This document shows positions 31,316 to 39,613 of a stretch of DNA of 64,000 nt, piece after piece (positions within the stretch are counted from its first letter, which is position 1; every line of letters starts with the position of its first letter). Below the pieces are notes generated by a model. The model made no database searches. It saw nothing but the letters and a program-made list of their open reading frames with translations, and was not told the DNA's origin. The translations under genes and the position numbers were made by a program. Source of the DNA: Candidatus Nanopelagicales bacterium (GTDB taxonomy: Bacteria > Actinomycetota > Actinomycetes > S36-B12); contig JABAYF010000010.1 of NCBI GenBank assembly GCA_018609125.1, forward strand, positions 34,967 through 98,966, written 5' to 3'.

Positions 31316-34026
31316 GCGGTCGAATGATACGACGTCAGCGATTGCAAAATTGCTGCCCGACCAGCTTCGAGCCGCGCAATGGGCACCCGAAAGGGTGAGC
31401 AGGAAACATAGTCGATGCCGACTGAGTGAAAGAAGTGGATTGAATCGGGGTCGCCGCCGTGTTCACCGCACACCCCGAGTTTGAGATCGGGACGTGTTGC
31501 GCGGCCTTTCTCCGCGGCAATGCGAATCAATTCTCCCACGCCATCAATATCGAGACTTTCAAACGGCGACACGTTGAAGATGCCCTTGTCTAAGTACTGG
31601 GCGAAGAAGGCGCCCTCAACGTCATCCCGAGAAAATCCCCACGCAGTTTGGGTGAGGTCATTCGTGCCGAAGGAGAAAAACTCCGCCGCCTCGGCAATAC
31701 GTCGGGCGGTGAGGGCAGCTCGGGGGAGTTCGATCATCGTGCCGATGGGCATCGACAACTCAACGCCGTGGGCGACTGCGACCTCGTCAACGATGTGGCC
31801 TACCTCGTCACGCACGAGGTGAAGCTCCATGACGGACCCCACCAGCGGAATCATGATTTCGACGTGAGGCGCGCCACCGTCAAGGCTGCGTTGCGCGGCT
31901 GCTTCAGCGATGGCCCGAACCTGCAGGGCGTAAAGGCCGGGCATGACCAGGCCGAGTCGAACGCCACGCAGGCCTAGCATGGGGTTCGTTTCATGGAGGC
32001 GTTCTACCGCGCCGAGCAGGCGTAACTCTCGATCATCGGGCGTTCCACGTTCCGCAGCGAGGGCAACGCGCACCTTGAGTTCAGCGAGATCGGGCAGGAA
32101 CTCGTGCAGCGGCGGATCAAGGAGGCGAATCGTGACGGGCAGGTCATCCATGGCCGCCAGCAAATCGATGAAATCTGCCCGCTGCAGTGGGAGCAGTTCG
32201 GCGAAGACGTCCTCACGCTCCTGCGCTGTTTCGGCGAGAACAAGCCGTTCGATCAAAATACGGCGGTCACCGAGAAACATATGTTCGGTGCGGCACAGGC
32301 CGATGCCCTCAGCACCCAGAGTGCGGGCGCGCACAGCATCGGGGGCGGTGTCTGCGTTGGTGCGCACATTCAAGCCGCGGACCGCGTCTGCGTGACGCAG
32401 AATTCGATCGACAGAGGTAACCAGTTCGGTGATCTCGGTATCGGCGTCAGCCAGGGCGACATCAAGACCAGATTCCAGATATGTCACAACAGGTGATGCA
32501 ACGACGGGCACTTCACCAATGAATACCTGACCGGTGGAACCGTCCAGGGACAGCATCTGGCCTTCGATCACCACGTGACCACCGGCTGTCGCCTGACGAC
32601 CGGATGGATCCACATCAAGTGCCTCCGCACCAACGATGCAGGTGGTGCCCATGCCACGTGCGACAACAGCGGCATGTGATGTTTTGCCACCGCGTGAGGT
32701 CAAAATGCCAACGGCAGCAATCATTCCCTCCAGGTCATCGGGGTTCGTTTCGCGGCGAATCAGCACAACAGCTTCGCCGCGCGCTGCCCATTCGGTGGCG
32801 GTGGCCGAGTCGAAAACGGCGCGCCCAACGGCAGCACCCGGGCTGGCGGCGAGACCGGTGGTGAGGTCTTGGCGTGGGCTGCGCGGATCGAACTGCGGGA
32901 ACATCAGTTTGGTTAGTTGCTCTCCGTTAACGCGGGCGAGTGCTTCATCCATGGTGATGAGGTGTTCATCCACCAGTTGAGTCGCGATCCGAAAAGCTGC
33001 GGCCGCGGTTCGTTTGCCGATGCGAGTTTGCAACATCCACAGGCGACCTCGTTCAACGGTGAACTCGATGTCACACAGATCCCGATAGTGGGTTTCCAGC
33101 CGCCGCATGATCACTTGAAGTTCGGCGTAGGCACCGGGGTCAATTTCAGCCATCTCAGCCAGCGTGGCCGTGTTGCGAATGCCCGCGACCACGTCTTCGC
33201 CCTGGGCGTTGGTGAGATAGTCGCCGTAGGCTCCCACTTTGCCGGTGGCGGGATCTCGCGTAAAGGCCACGCCGGTGCCAGAATCTGCGCCCAGGTTGCC
33301 AAACACCATCGAGACGATATTCACCGCGGTGCCAAGGTCGTGGGGAATTCGTTCGCGGCGCCGGTACAGATTGGCCCGTGGGGTGTTCCATGACGAGAAC
33401 ACCGCGACGGTCGCCATGTCGAGTTGTTCACGCGGATCCTGGGGAAAGGGGCGGCCGGAGTGTTCCAAAACGATGGCCTTGTAAGTCTCCACCAACTCTT
33501 GCAAAGACTCAGTGGAAAGGTCTGCATCCAAGGTGACGCCCTGGGCTACCTTGGCCGCATCGAAGGCGGCCTCGAATGTGCCCGGTTCCACGTGAAGCAC
33601 GGTGCGCCCGAACATGGAAATCAAGCGCCGGTAGGAATCCCAGGCGAAGCGGGCGTCACCGGTCGCTGCGGTCAGGCCCTCCACCGAGTAGTCGTTGAGT
33701 CCAACATTGAGAACAGTTTCCATCATGCCCGGCATTGAGAAACGAGCGCCGGAGCGAACACTGACCAGGAGAGGATCGGTCACATCGCCGAGTCGGCGGC
33801 CAAGTTCAACTTCTAGGCGGCGCAGCGCCATGGTGACCTGTACGCGGAGGTCGTCTGGGACTTCGCCGCGACGTAAAAACTCTCGACAGGCCTCGGTGGT
33901 GATCGTAAATCCCGGTGGCACCGGCAACCCGAGCCGGGTCATTTCGGCAAGGTTCGCGCCTTTGCCACCGAGCAGATCCGCATCTTCGCGGCCGCCCTCG
34001 CTGAAGTCATAGACGTACTTGGTCAT
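31312..34026 (-). CDS. ppdK: Pyruvate, phosphate dikinase
   Basis: Enzyme of 904 aa interconverting pyruvate, ATP and phosphate with PEP, AMP and PPi. The nucleotide-binding domain comes first (LLGGKGANLAEMTRLGLPVPPGFTITT), then the swivelling domain with the phosphorylated His in TSRGGKTSHAAVVARGMG, then the PEP-binding barrel with the catalytic Cys in GVCGEHGGDP. It is complete. A TAACGT box lies 6 nt before ATG 34026, so it is probably leaderless and monocistronic. With pyruvate carboxylase at 48 kb it gives PEP/oxaloacetate flexibility. Confidence 0.95.
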   Translation of the reverse strand: MTKYVYDFSEGGREDADLLGGKGANLAEMTRLGLPVPPGFTITTEACREFLRRGEVPDDLRVQVTMALRRLEVELGRRLGDVTDPLLVSVRSGARFSMPGMMETVLNVGLNDYSVEGLTAATGDARFAWDSYRRLISMFGRTVLHVEPGTFEAAFDAAKVAQGVTLDADLSTESLQELVETYKAIVLEHSGRPFPQDPREQLDMATVAVFSSWNTPRANLYRRRERIPHDLGTAVNIVSMVFGNLGADSGTGVAFTRDPATGKVGAYGDYLTNAQGEDVVAGIRNTATLAEMAEIDPGAYAELQVIMRRLETHYRDLCDIEFTVERGRLWMLQTRIGKRTAAAAFRIATQLVDEHLITMDEALARVNGEQLTKLMFPQFDPRSPRQDLTTGLAASPGAAVGRAVFDSATATEWAARGEAVVLIRRETNPDDLEGMIAAVGILTSRGGKTSHAAVVARGMGTTCIVGAEALDVDPSGRQATAGGHVVIEGQMLSLDGSTGQVFIGEVPVVASPVVTYLESGLDVALADADTEITELVTSVDRILRHADAVRGLNVRTNADTAPDAVRARTLGAEGIGLCRTEHMFLGDRRILIERLVLAETAQEREDVFAELLPLQRADFIDLLAAMDDLPVTIRLLDPPLHEFLPDLAELKVRVALAAERGTPDDRELRLLGAVERLHETNPMLGLRGVRLGLVMPGLYALQVRAIAEAAAQRSLDGGAPHVEIMIPLVGSVMELHLVRDEVGHIVDEVAVAHGVELSMPIGTMIELPRAALTARRIAEAAEFFSFGTNDLTQTAWGFSRDDVEGAFFAQYLDKGIFNVSPFESLDIDGVGELIRIAAEKGRATRPDLKLGVCGEHGGDPDSIHFFHSVGIDYVSCSPFRVPIARLEAGRAAILQSLTSYHSTA

Positions 34027-34032
34027 GCCCGG

Positions 34033-34038
34033 ACGTTA
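34033..34038 (-). promoter_or_regulatory. -10 box TAACGT of ppdK (leaderless)
   Basis: TAACGT on the minus strand ends 6 nt before ATG 34026; there is no Shine-Dalgarno sequence. Confidence 0.5.
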
Positions 34039-34048
34039 CTGCAACGAA

Positions 34049-34750
34049 TCAGCAACGTGGATCCAGGCTGCCGTCCCGGATCGTGCGGACTTCGTCGGCG
34101 AGTTGTTCAGCTTCATCAGGGTCGTGCGTGACGTGAATCGCAGGGGTGCCCAGTAGCGTGAGCAATTCGCGGACGTCATGAACAAGCCGTTCGCGCAGGT
34201 CACGATCAAGGGCTCCGAAAGGTTCATCGAGACATAGCAGCCTGGGGCCCGGAGCCAACGCCCGTGCTAGTGCCACGCGCTGCGCCTCGCCACCGGACAG
34301 GGTGTCTACTCCGCGGCGAGAAAACCCCTCCAGACCGACGAGTTCAAGCAACTCCCCGACCCGTTGACGTGTGTTGGTCTTATCGCCGGATGTGAACCTG
34401 AGGCCGAAGGCAATGTTCGCGGCAACATTGAGGTGGGGAAATAGCAGAGCATCTTGGAAGACGAGTCCGAAGCCACGTCGATGTGTAGCAACACCGGTGA
34501 TGTCGTGTCCATCCCAGGAAATTGATCCCGATGTGAGCGGCTGCACGCCAACGATGCACCGAAGTAACGAACTCTTGCCGGAACCACTAGGGCCCAGCAG
34601 CGCCACGATGTGGCCCGGGGGAACGTCAAGGCGCACCTCATGAAGGAGCAGGCGACCTTCGTAGGTGATGGCGCCATCGAGCACTCGAAGTCCGGTCGCA
34701 CCCGGTTGCTCAGACTGAGGAGCTGGCGTCAGGTCTTTCGGTGTGGTCAT
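34049..34750 (-). CDS. thiQ: Thiamine ABC transporter ATP-binding protein
   Basis: ATPase of 233 aa with Walker A GPSGSGKSS, Q-loop VFQDALLFPH, signature TLSGGEAQRVALARAL, Walker B LLCLDEPFGALD and the H-loop HVTHD. It is the third gene of a thiBPQ-type operon controlled by a TPP riboswitch, so thiamine or a thiamine derivative is the probable substrate. ATG 34750 lies 7 nt after the permease stop; longer upstream frames would run into that gene. Confidence 0.85.
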   Translation of the reverse strand: MTTPKDLTPAPQSEQPGATGLRVLDGAITYEGRLLLHEVRLDVPPGHIVALLGPSGSGKSSLLRCIVGVQPLTSGSISWDGHDITGVATHRRGFGLVFQDALLFPHLNVAANIAFGLRFTSGDKTNTRQRVGELLELVGLEGFSRRGVDTLSGGEAQRVALARALAPGPRLLCLDEPFGALDRDLRERLVHDVRELLTLLGTPAIHVTHDPDEAEQLADEVRTIRDGSLDPRC

Positions 34751-34757
34751 GACATCA

Positions 34758-36350
34758 TCACCAACCTGTGGATTTAGATGGGCGGGCTCGTTCGGCAACG
34801 CCCACGACCGTTGCGGTAACGATAACGAGAATGACTGAGAGTACGGCAGCCTGCCCGAGATTTGCTTCACCTGGACGTGACAGCAGTCGCACAATCTGAA
34901 CGGGAACCGTGGGTGTATCTGCACGAGCAAGAAAGGCCGTTGCTCCGAACTCGCCCAGCGAGACTGCTGCTGACAGCGCCCCTGCTACCGCTGCAGCGCG
35001 AAGCGCCAGTGGCCCGTCCACGGTGAGCCAAACGCGGATGGGTCGAGCGCCAAGTGAGGCCGCTACGTCGCGAAGACGCGGGTCGATAGAGCGCAGCACC
35101 GGTAGGACGACGCGCACCACGATCGGCATGGCGACCAGTGCCTGACCCAGGGGCACAAGGAGCCACCAGTCGCGTAGGTCCAGGGGCCCGCCGATGGAAA
35201 GCAGTAGCAGTCCAAGTCCGATGCTGACCGCGGAAATGCCAAGGGGCAGAGTCACTATGGTATCTAAAGTTGCCTGGCCTCGCTTAAGATGTGTCACTGA
35301 AATAGCGGCGAGCATGCCCAGCACAAGTGCGATCATCGTGGCCACCACTGCGTAGCGAGACGAGATCCATAGTGCTTCGGCAACCGGGGTGGCGCGGGTG
35401 GTGTTATCGCTGGGCGCGAAGGCTTCGGCATACCAGGTCAGACCCCAACTGTCGCCAACCTGCAGTGATGTCGCAACCAGCTGCGCAATGGGCAAGATGA
35501 CAGCGACTGCAACGAATACGGCGATGCTGACAGCCAGATAATCACCCGTGCCTCGGGGCCTCTCCCTGCGCGACACGTCGGCCACGACACCGACCACGCT
35601 GAGTCGCTGCTGTAACCGTGAAGCCAGTCCCAACGTGAAGACCACAACGACAAGTTGCAAGATCGCCAAGGCCGCTGCAGCGTCGAGATCCAGGCGTTGG
35701 ATTGCCCGCTGGTAGATCTCCACTTCGATCGTGGGTAGTGCTGGGTCACCTACCACGAGGACCACGCCGAATGAGGTGAAGGTAAACATGAAAACAAGCA
35801 CGCTGGCGGCGGTAATCGCTGGGCGCAGGAGCGGCCAGGTAATGAGTCGAAAGCGGGCAAATGCACTGGCCCCCAGTGAGGCAGCAACCTCACCCAGTCG
35901 ACCGTCTAGTTGCCCCCAGACGGCACCGATCACGCGAACCGCCAAACCCACATTGAAGAAAACGTGAGCCACGATGATCGCCCAGGTCGTGCCAGCGAAG
36001 GGGAGAAGTTCACGAAAGGCAAGGCCCACCACAACGGTAGGCAACACGAAAGGAATGGTGATCAGCGCGAGCCAGATGCGACGACCGGGGATGGAAAGTC
36101 GATAGAGCGCGAATGCCACCGGGAGAGCAAGGCCAATGCTTAACGCCGTGCTGACCAGTGCCTGAGCGGTGGTGTAGCCCATGACCCGCCAGGTCGAACC
36201 GGCCACCAGCGTGTCCCAAGACGCCGGTTGTAAGCCCTCGGTGAGCAGAGCCCAAAGTGGTGCCGCTATGAAGAGAGCGACAGCAGCAAGGGGCAGGAGC
36301 GCGAGGCCAAGTGGTCGTGCCGCCCTTAGCGCAGCACGATTTGAGTCCAC
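34758..36350 (-). CDS. thiP: Thiamine ABC transporter permease (two-domain)
   Basis: Permease of 530 aa with about twelve TM helices made of two fused permease domains, as in ThiP. Each half has an EAA-type loop: GEVAASLGASAFARFRLITWPLLRP and DVAASLGARPIRVWLTVDGPLALRA. The GTG start at 36350 lies 25 nt inside thiB, which indicates translational coupling. Substrate assignment rests on the TPP riboswitch and gene order, not on the permease sequence alone. Confidence 0.87.
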   Translation of the reverse strand: MDSNRAALRAARPLGLALLPLAAVALFIAAPLWALLTEGLQPASWDTLVAGSTWRVMGYTTAQALVSTALSIGLALPVAFALYRLSIPGRRIWLALITIPFVLPTVVVGLAFRELLPFAGTTWAIIVAHVFFNVGLAVRVIGAVWGQLDGRLGEVAASLGASAFARFRLITWPLLRPAITAASVLVFMFTFTSFGVVLVVGDPALPTIEVEIYQRAIQRLDLDAAAALAILQLVVVVFTLGLASRLQQRLSVVGVVADVSRRERPRGTGDYLAVSIAVFVAVAVILPIAQLVATSLQVGDSWGLTWYAEAFAPSDNTTRATPVAEALWISSRYAVVATMIALVLGMLAAISVTHLKRGQATLDTIVTLPLGISAVSIGLGLLLLSIGGPLDLRDWWLLVPLGQALVAMPIVVRVVLPVLRSIDPRLRDVAASLGARPIRVWLTVDGPLALRAAAVAGALSAAVSLGEFGATAFLARADTPTVPVQIVRLLSRPGEANLGQAAVLSVILVIVTATVVGVAERARPSKSTGW

Positions 36351-37441
36351 TCCTCCACCCAGGTCTCCCGTTGCGCCGCAATGGTGGCGGGGTCAATCTC
36401 AAGCGGAGCGTCCACTCGCTTGGCGAAGTTGGTGAACACCGTGGGCAGCGCAACGCCTTCGCGGGCGGGGAAGACAAACATCGACAGCGGAAAGTCTTCC
36501 TGCACCGGCTCCGAAACAAGCCAATCCACGACGATTTTCGCTGCCTCTGCCACCGGTGTACCGCGCAAAACTCCGGCGAACTCGATCTGGCGGTAGCAAC
36601 CATCGAGCATCACCGATGTGCTCGGCCGCGTCGGTTTGGGGTCGGCCGCGTAGACGATCTCCGCCGGGGGGCTCGTGGCGTAGGAAACAACGATCGGCCT
36701 GTCTCCGGAGCCGCCACCTGCGCTGAACTGACCCTGGTAGGCCTCAGACCATCCGTTGACGACCTCGACACCATTGTCGCGCAGGTCCTGCCAGTAGGTG
36801 GGCCAGTCATCTCCAAACCGGGCAACCGTCGCCATCAGGAAGGCCAGCCCGGGGGATGAGGTGGCTGGGTTTTGGACAACGAGCAGGTCGGCATAGGCGG
36901 GCTTGGTGAGGTCGGCCAATGTTGTGGGCGGCGCCACGTCATTGTCTGCAAACCATGCGTCGTCAAGATTGATACACACGTCACCATCGTCAACCGGGGT
37001 CACGACACCGAGACCGGCTTTGACCAGTTCTGGCCGTAGCGGTGCGTCGGCCACATAGGGATCGAACACGTCTGCATCAATCGCTCGAGACAGCAGGGTG
37101 GTGTCCACCCCGAAGAGAACATCGCCGTCCGGGTTGCCAGCGGCAAGCACCGCCCGATTAACGATCTCGCCGGCATCTCCGGCAGCGATGAGTTCAAGCA
37201 CAATGTTGTTCTCTGCCTCGAAATCAGCGACGAGGGATTCGGTCAGGGCGAAGGAGTCGTGCGTGATGACACGCACCACAACGGGATCGCCGTTGGTGTC
37301 GACGGTGGTTGAAGTCTCACCGCCGGAAGTCCCACCACAGGCGGCCAAGACGAGGCCGGTGGTGAGTAGCCCCGTGGTGAGTGCAGTGAAGCGCGCCACC
37401 GCCGGAGCAGTGGAGCCCTGAGAAAAAAAGCGACGAAACAT
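36326..37441 (-). CDS. thiB: Thiamine ABC transporter substrate-binding lipoprotein
   Basis: Solute-binding protein of 371 aa. A lipoprotein signal ends in the lipobox VLAAC. The mature part has the type-II periplasmic fold of the ThiB/iron-binding group: VRVITHDSFALTESLVADFEAENNI, FGVDTTLLSRA and VVSYATSPPAEI. It would capture thiamine at the outer face of the membrane. It is the first gene after the TPP riboswitch, and ATG 37441 lies just after the riboswitch's GGAGGGA. Thiamine or hydroxymethylpyrimidine are possible ligands. Confidence 0.88.
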   Translation of the reverse strand: MFRRFFSQGSTAPAVARFTALTTGLLTTGLVLAACGGTSGGETSTTVDTNGDPVVVRVITHDSFALTESLVADFEAENNIVLELIAAGDAGEIVNRAVLAAGNPDGDVLFGVDTTLLSRAIDADVFDPYVADAPLRPELVKAGLGVVTPVDDGDVCINLDDAWFADNDVAPPTTLADLTKPAYADLLVVQNPATSSPGLAFLMATVARFGDDWPTYWQDLRDNGVEVVNGWSEAYQGQFSAGGGSGDRPIVVSYATSPPAEIVYAADPKPTRPSTSVMLDGCYRQIEFAGVLRGTPVAEAAKIVVDWLVSEPVQEDFPLSMFVFPAREGVALPTVFTNFAKRVDAPLEIDPATIAAQRETWVEEWTQIVLR

Positions 37442-37445
37442 AAGA

Positions 37446-37545
37446 AGTCTCCCTCCGCTGGCATTACCCAGATCAGGTTGTAATGGGTCGGTGACGGCCG
37501 TCACCCTCTCAGCCCACTGATCCTGCGAGCTCCCCTGGTAAAGCA
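37446..37545 (-). ncRNA. TPP riboswitch (THI element)
   Basis: On the minus strand the leader contains GGGGAGC, then GGGCTGAGAGGG, and ACCTGATCTGGGTAATGCC followed by AGCGGAGGGA. These are the hallmark conserved segments of the TPP aptamer. The terminal GGAGGGA is also the likely ribosome site for thiB at 37441, so TPP binding would close the site and reduce expression. The boundaries are approximate. Confidence 0.95.
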
Positions 37546-37611
37546 ACCCTAGCGCATTGGCTGGGGTGTGCTGGTTGTGCCGGAAAGTAGCGGTGATGCC
37601 ACAGTGGGGGC

Positions 37612-38310
37612 ATGGGAGATCTCGCGGGAAAGTCAGTTTTGATTGTTGGCGCAACAGGTGGTCTTGGTCGACCCATCGCTCAGTTGCTCAAGGATGCTGG
37701 GGCAGTGCTGACGATGACGGGCCGAGACGATGCCCGACTCGCGGCCTTGTCCCCGCTGGGTCGCACCGTTTTGATTGATGTTCGTCGCGCCGATGGCATT
37801 GCCACAGCGGTGAATACCGCGGTTGCTGAACGCGGTGGCCTTGACGGGGTAGTTTTTTGCGCGGGAGTGGTGGCTTTCGGTGCCGCTGTGGACACACCCG
37901 ATGACGTGCTCATTGAACTGTTCACTACCAACACTTTGGCGCCCATCAGATTGATGAAGGCGGCGGCCGAGCAACTGCGTGAGTCGGCAAGTCAGGGCCG
38001 CGATCCGTTCCTGGTCAATGTCAGCGCCGTCGTTGCCGAGCAGCCGATGGCCGGCATGGCCGCCTACAGCGCGGCGAAGGCAGCGTTGATGGCCTACGAC
38101 CATGCTGCATCCCGCGAACTGCGACGAGGCGGGATCCGGCTGATCGATGCTCGTCCACCGCATACCGAAACTGGTCTGGCAGATCACCCCATTCATGGCG
38201 AAGCCCCCCGGTTACCCGAGGGGCTAACTGCCATGGCGGTGGCCGAGCGAATCGTGACCGCCATCACCGCTGGAGAGCGGGATCTGCCGAGTACGGCATT
38301 TACCGGTTAG
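37612..38310 (+). CDS. Short-chain dehydrogenase/reductase
   Basis: SDR-family oxidoreductase of 232 aa. The cofactor motif is VGATGGLGRPIAQLL, the active site YSAAKAALMAYDHAA with a Ser in NVSA about a dozen residues upstream, and NAD(P) recognition is suggested by TGRDDARL. The C-terminus is short and lacks a distinct substrate domain. It is monocistronic between the riboswitch operon and a convergent small ORF. The substrate is unknown. Confidence 0.85.
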   Translation: MGDLAGKSVLIVGATGGLGRPIAQLLKDAGAVLTMTGRDDARLAALSPLGRTVLIDVRRADGIATAVNTAVAERGGLDGVVFCAGVVAFGAAVDTPDDVLIELFTTNTLAPIRLMKAAAEQLRESASQGRDPFLVNVSAVVAEQPMAGMAAYSAAKAALMAYDHAASRELRRGGIRLIDARPPHTETGLADHPIHGEAPRLPEGLTAMAVAERIVTAITAGERDLPSTAFTG

Positions 38311-38369
38311 CTCAGCGTCGAGATATCCGGCGAAATAACTGACCGGGAATAACGCCCGGTCTGTTGCCA

Positions 38370-38489
38370 CTAACGCTTGGACTGCCAGGGACGATCGGCA
38401 AACGTCCAGGGTGTGGCCAATTCGGTGTTGTCGTAGCCGGGGGTCTCCCGTTCGAATAGGGACGCGAACACGGTCGCGAACTGCTTCAT
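38370..38489 (-). CDS. Small protein of 39 aa, unknown
   Basis: A 39-residue reading frame with good coding character: MKQFATVFASLFERET, then PGYDNTELATPWTFADRPW and QSKR. AAGGAGT (38498-38504) lies 8 nt before ATG 38489, the best ribosome site in this gap. It is acidic-aromatic with three Trp/Tyr residues, and no signal peptide or TM helix. It runs convergently to the SDR gene. I recognise no family, and it is too short for most annotation pipelines. Expression is plausible, not shown. Confidence 0.6.
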   Translation of the reverse strand: MKQFATVFASLFERETPGYDNTELATPWTFADRPWQSKR

Positions 38490-38723
38490 CTTTTCTCACT
38501 CCTTGACCCGTGTGATGGCGGGTCGTATCTGGCCGCCGGTGGGTGTACCGGTCTTAATTGAGCCATAACCAAGGGTGACCCACGCTGGTGTGGGGACCGT
38601 GATAGGGGGTCCAAGTCAGTGGCTTGGATCACTTTGTGAGCCTTCTGAGATCATTTTGCGACACACCGAGAAAGTGACCTCGGTGGGCATTGATAGGGGG
38701 TCTCAGGGTTCAATAGAAGGGTG
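38490..38723. other. Intergenic regulatory region with 11-bp direct repeat and hairpin
   Basis: This 234-bp gap separates the divergent small ORF and SGNH hydrolase gene; with the small ORF it is the only stretch over 300 bp without a larger gene. GATAGGGGGTC occurs twice, at 38601-38611 and 38692-38702, 91 bp apart, both pointing to the SGNH gene. A CCAAG-N7-CTTGG inverted repeat (38611-38627) follows the first copy. The second copy ends about 20 bp before the SGNH start, so the repeat may be a promoter-proximal operator. Confidence 0.4.
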
Positions 38724-39515
38724 ATGTCGATCCATGCCTGGGGCTGGCGCCTGGCCGCGGTAGTGGGCGTGGGGCTCGGATTGCTGGCCTGGACGATCGC
38801 CATGGCTACCGGACCCGCCCAATCAGGGGGGCCGATTCTTCAACCTCAGAGCACCGATTCCGCCGTTGAGTCCGTGCCCGTAGAGCCCACCGCGACCATT
38901 GAAGATGTAGATCTCTTCTCCTACCTGCCCCCGGAGGAACGGCCCCTCGCGGCGTTCTTGGGCGACTCGATCACGCGGGGAATGTCTGACACCGACCTAG
39001 GCATCGTGGACGAGTACTCCTGGCTGCACGGGTTGTTGGATGACACCACGGGAAGTGTTCGGTTAGCTACTGTCACAGCAGGAAATGGCATGTCCACAGC
39101 CTGGATGGCCGGTCAAGTGTGGACCGCGATGTACCCCACGCCAGACCTGTTGATCGTTCACGGCGGCACCAATGATGTGTCCGGAGAAATAACCCCGCCG
39201 GTGGTCACCGGCAATCTTGAACGCATTCGATTAGCCGCCGAATCAGTCGGTGTACCCCTGTTTGTGTGCACGCTGCCACCTCGGGCAGAGCCCGAAGCTG
39301 ATGCCCGGGTTGTGGCGGTGAATGCCGCGATTAAGGCGTGGGCTGCCATTCATGGAGTGACCGTGCTCGACACCGGCATGCCACTGCGCGATCCGGTGCT
39401 GGGCGGTTGGTTGCCCGGCTACACAACCGATGGATTGCACCCCACCCCGACCGCAGCCGCATTGATGTCTGAGGTCGCCGCCAAAACCTTGCGCCAGATA
39501 CCCCTGGGGGTATAG
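38724..39515 (+). CDS. SGNH/GDSL-family secreted hydrolase
   Basis: Protein of about 263 aa with an N-terminal membrane anchor or signal helix (~6-30), a Thr/Pro/Glu-rich linker, and an SGNH hydrolase domain: FLGDSITRGM (catalytic Ser), GGTNDVSG (oxyanion Asn) and DGLHPTPTAA (catalytic Asp and His). Such enzymes are extracytoplasmic esterases or lipases, often deacetylating polysaccharides. ATG 38724 or the GTG 3 nt before may be the start. A GTG/CAC hairpin with TTGG/CCAA arms (39530-39550) after the stop may end the transcript. Confidence 0.85.
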   Translation: MSIHAWGWRLAAVVGVGLGLLAWTIAMATGPAQSGGPILQPQSTDSAVESVPVEPTATIEDVDLFSYLPPEERPLAAFLGDSITRGMSDTDLGIVDEYSWLHGLLDDTTGSVRLATVTAGNGMSTAWMAGQVWTAMYPTPDLLIVHGGTNDVSGEITPPVVTGNLERIRLAAESVGVPLFVCTLPPRAEPEADARVVAVNAAIKAWAAIHGVTVLDTGMPLRDPVLGGWLPGYTTDGLHPTPTAAALMSEVAAKTLRQIPLGV

Positions 39516-39613
39516 CCTCTGGGTGGTTGGAGTGGTCGTCACCCCAACTGCATTGATTCGTCGACGTGCCTCGGACACCTCGTTGGCCGAGCGCTGCTGC
39601 AGCAGGAGACATC

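Noticed and set aside
36010-36603. Open frame of 197 codons across the thiB-thiP overlap
   Set aside because: Shifted-frame shadow; the overlapping real genes have family motifs and sensible ends.
38224-38499. Longer frame (91 codons) across the end of the SDR gene and the small ORF
   Set aside because: It overlaps the SDR 3' end and has no motif; the 39-codon frame within the same stretch has a better ribosome site and composition.
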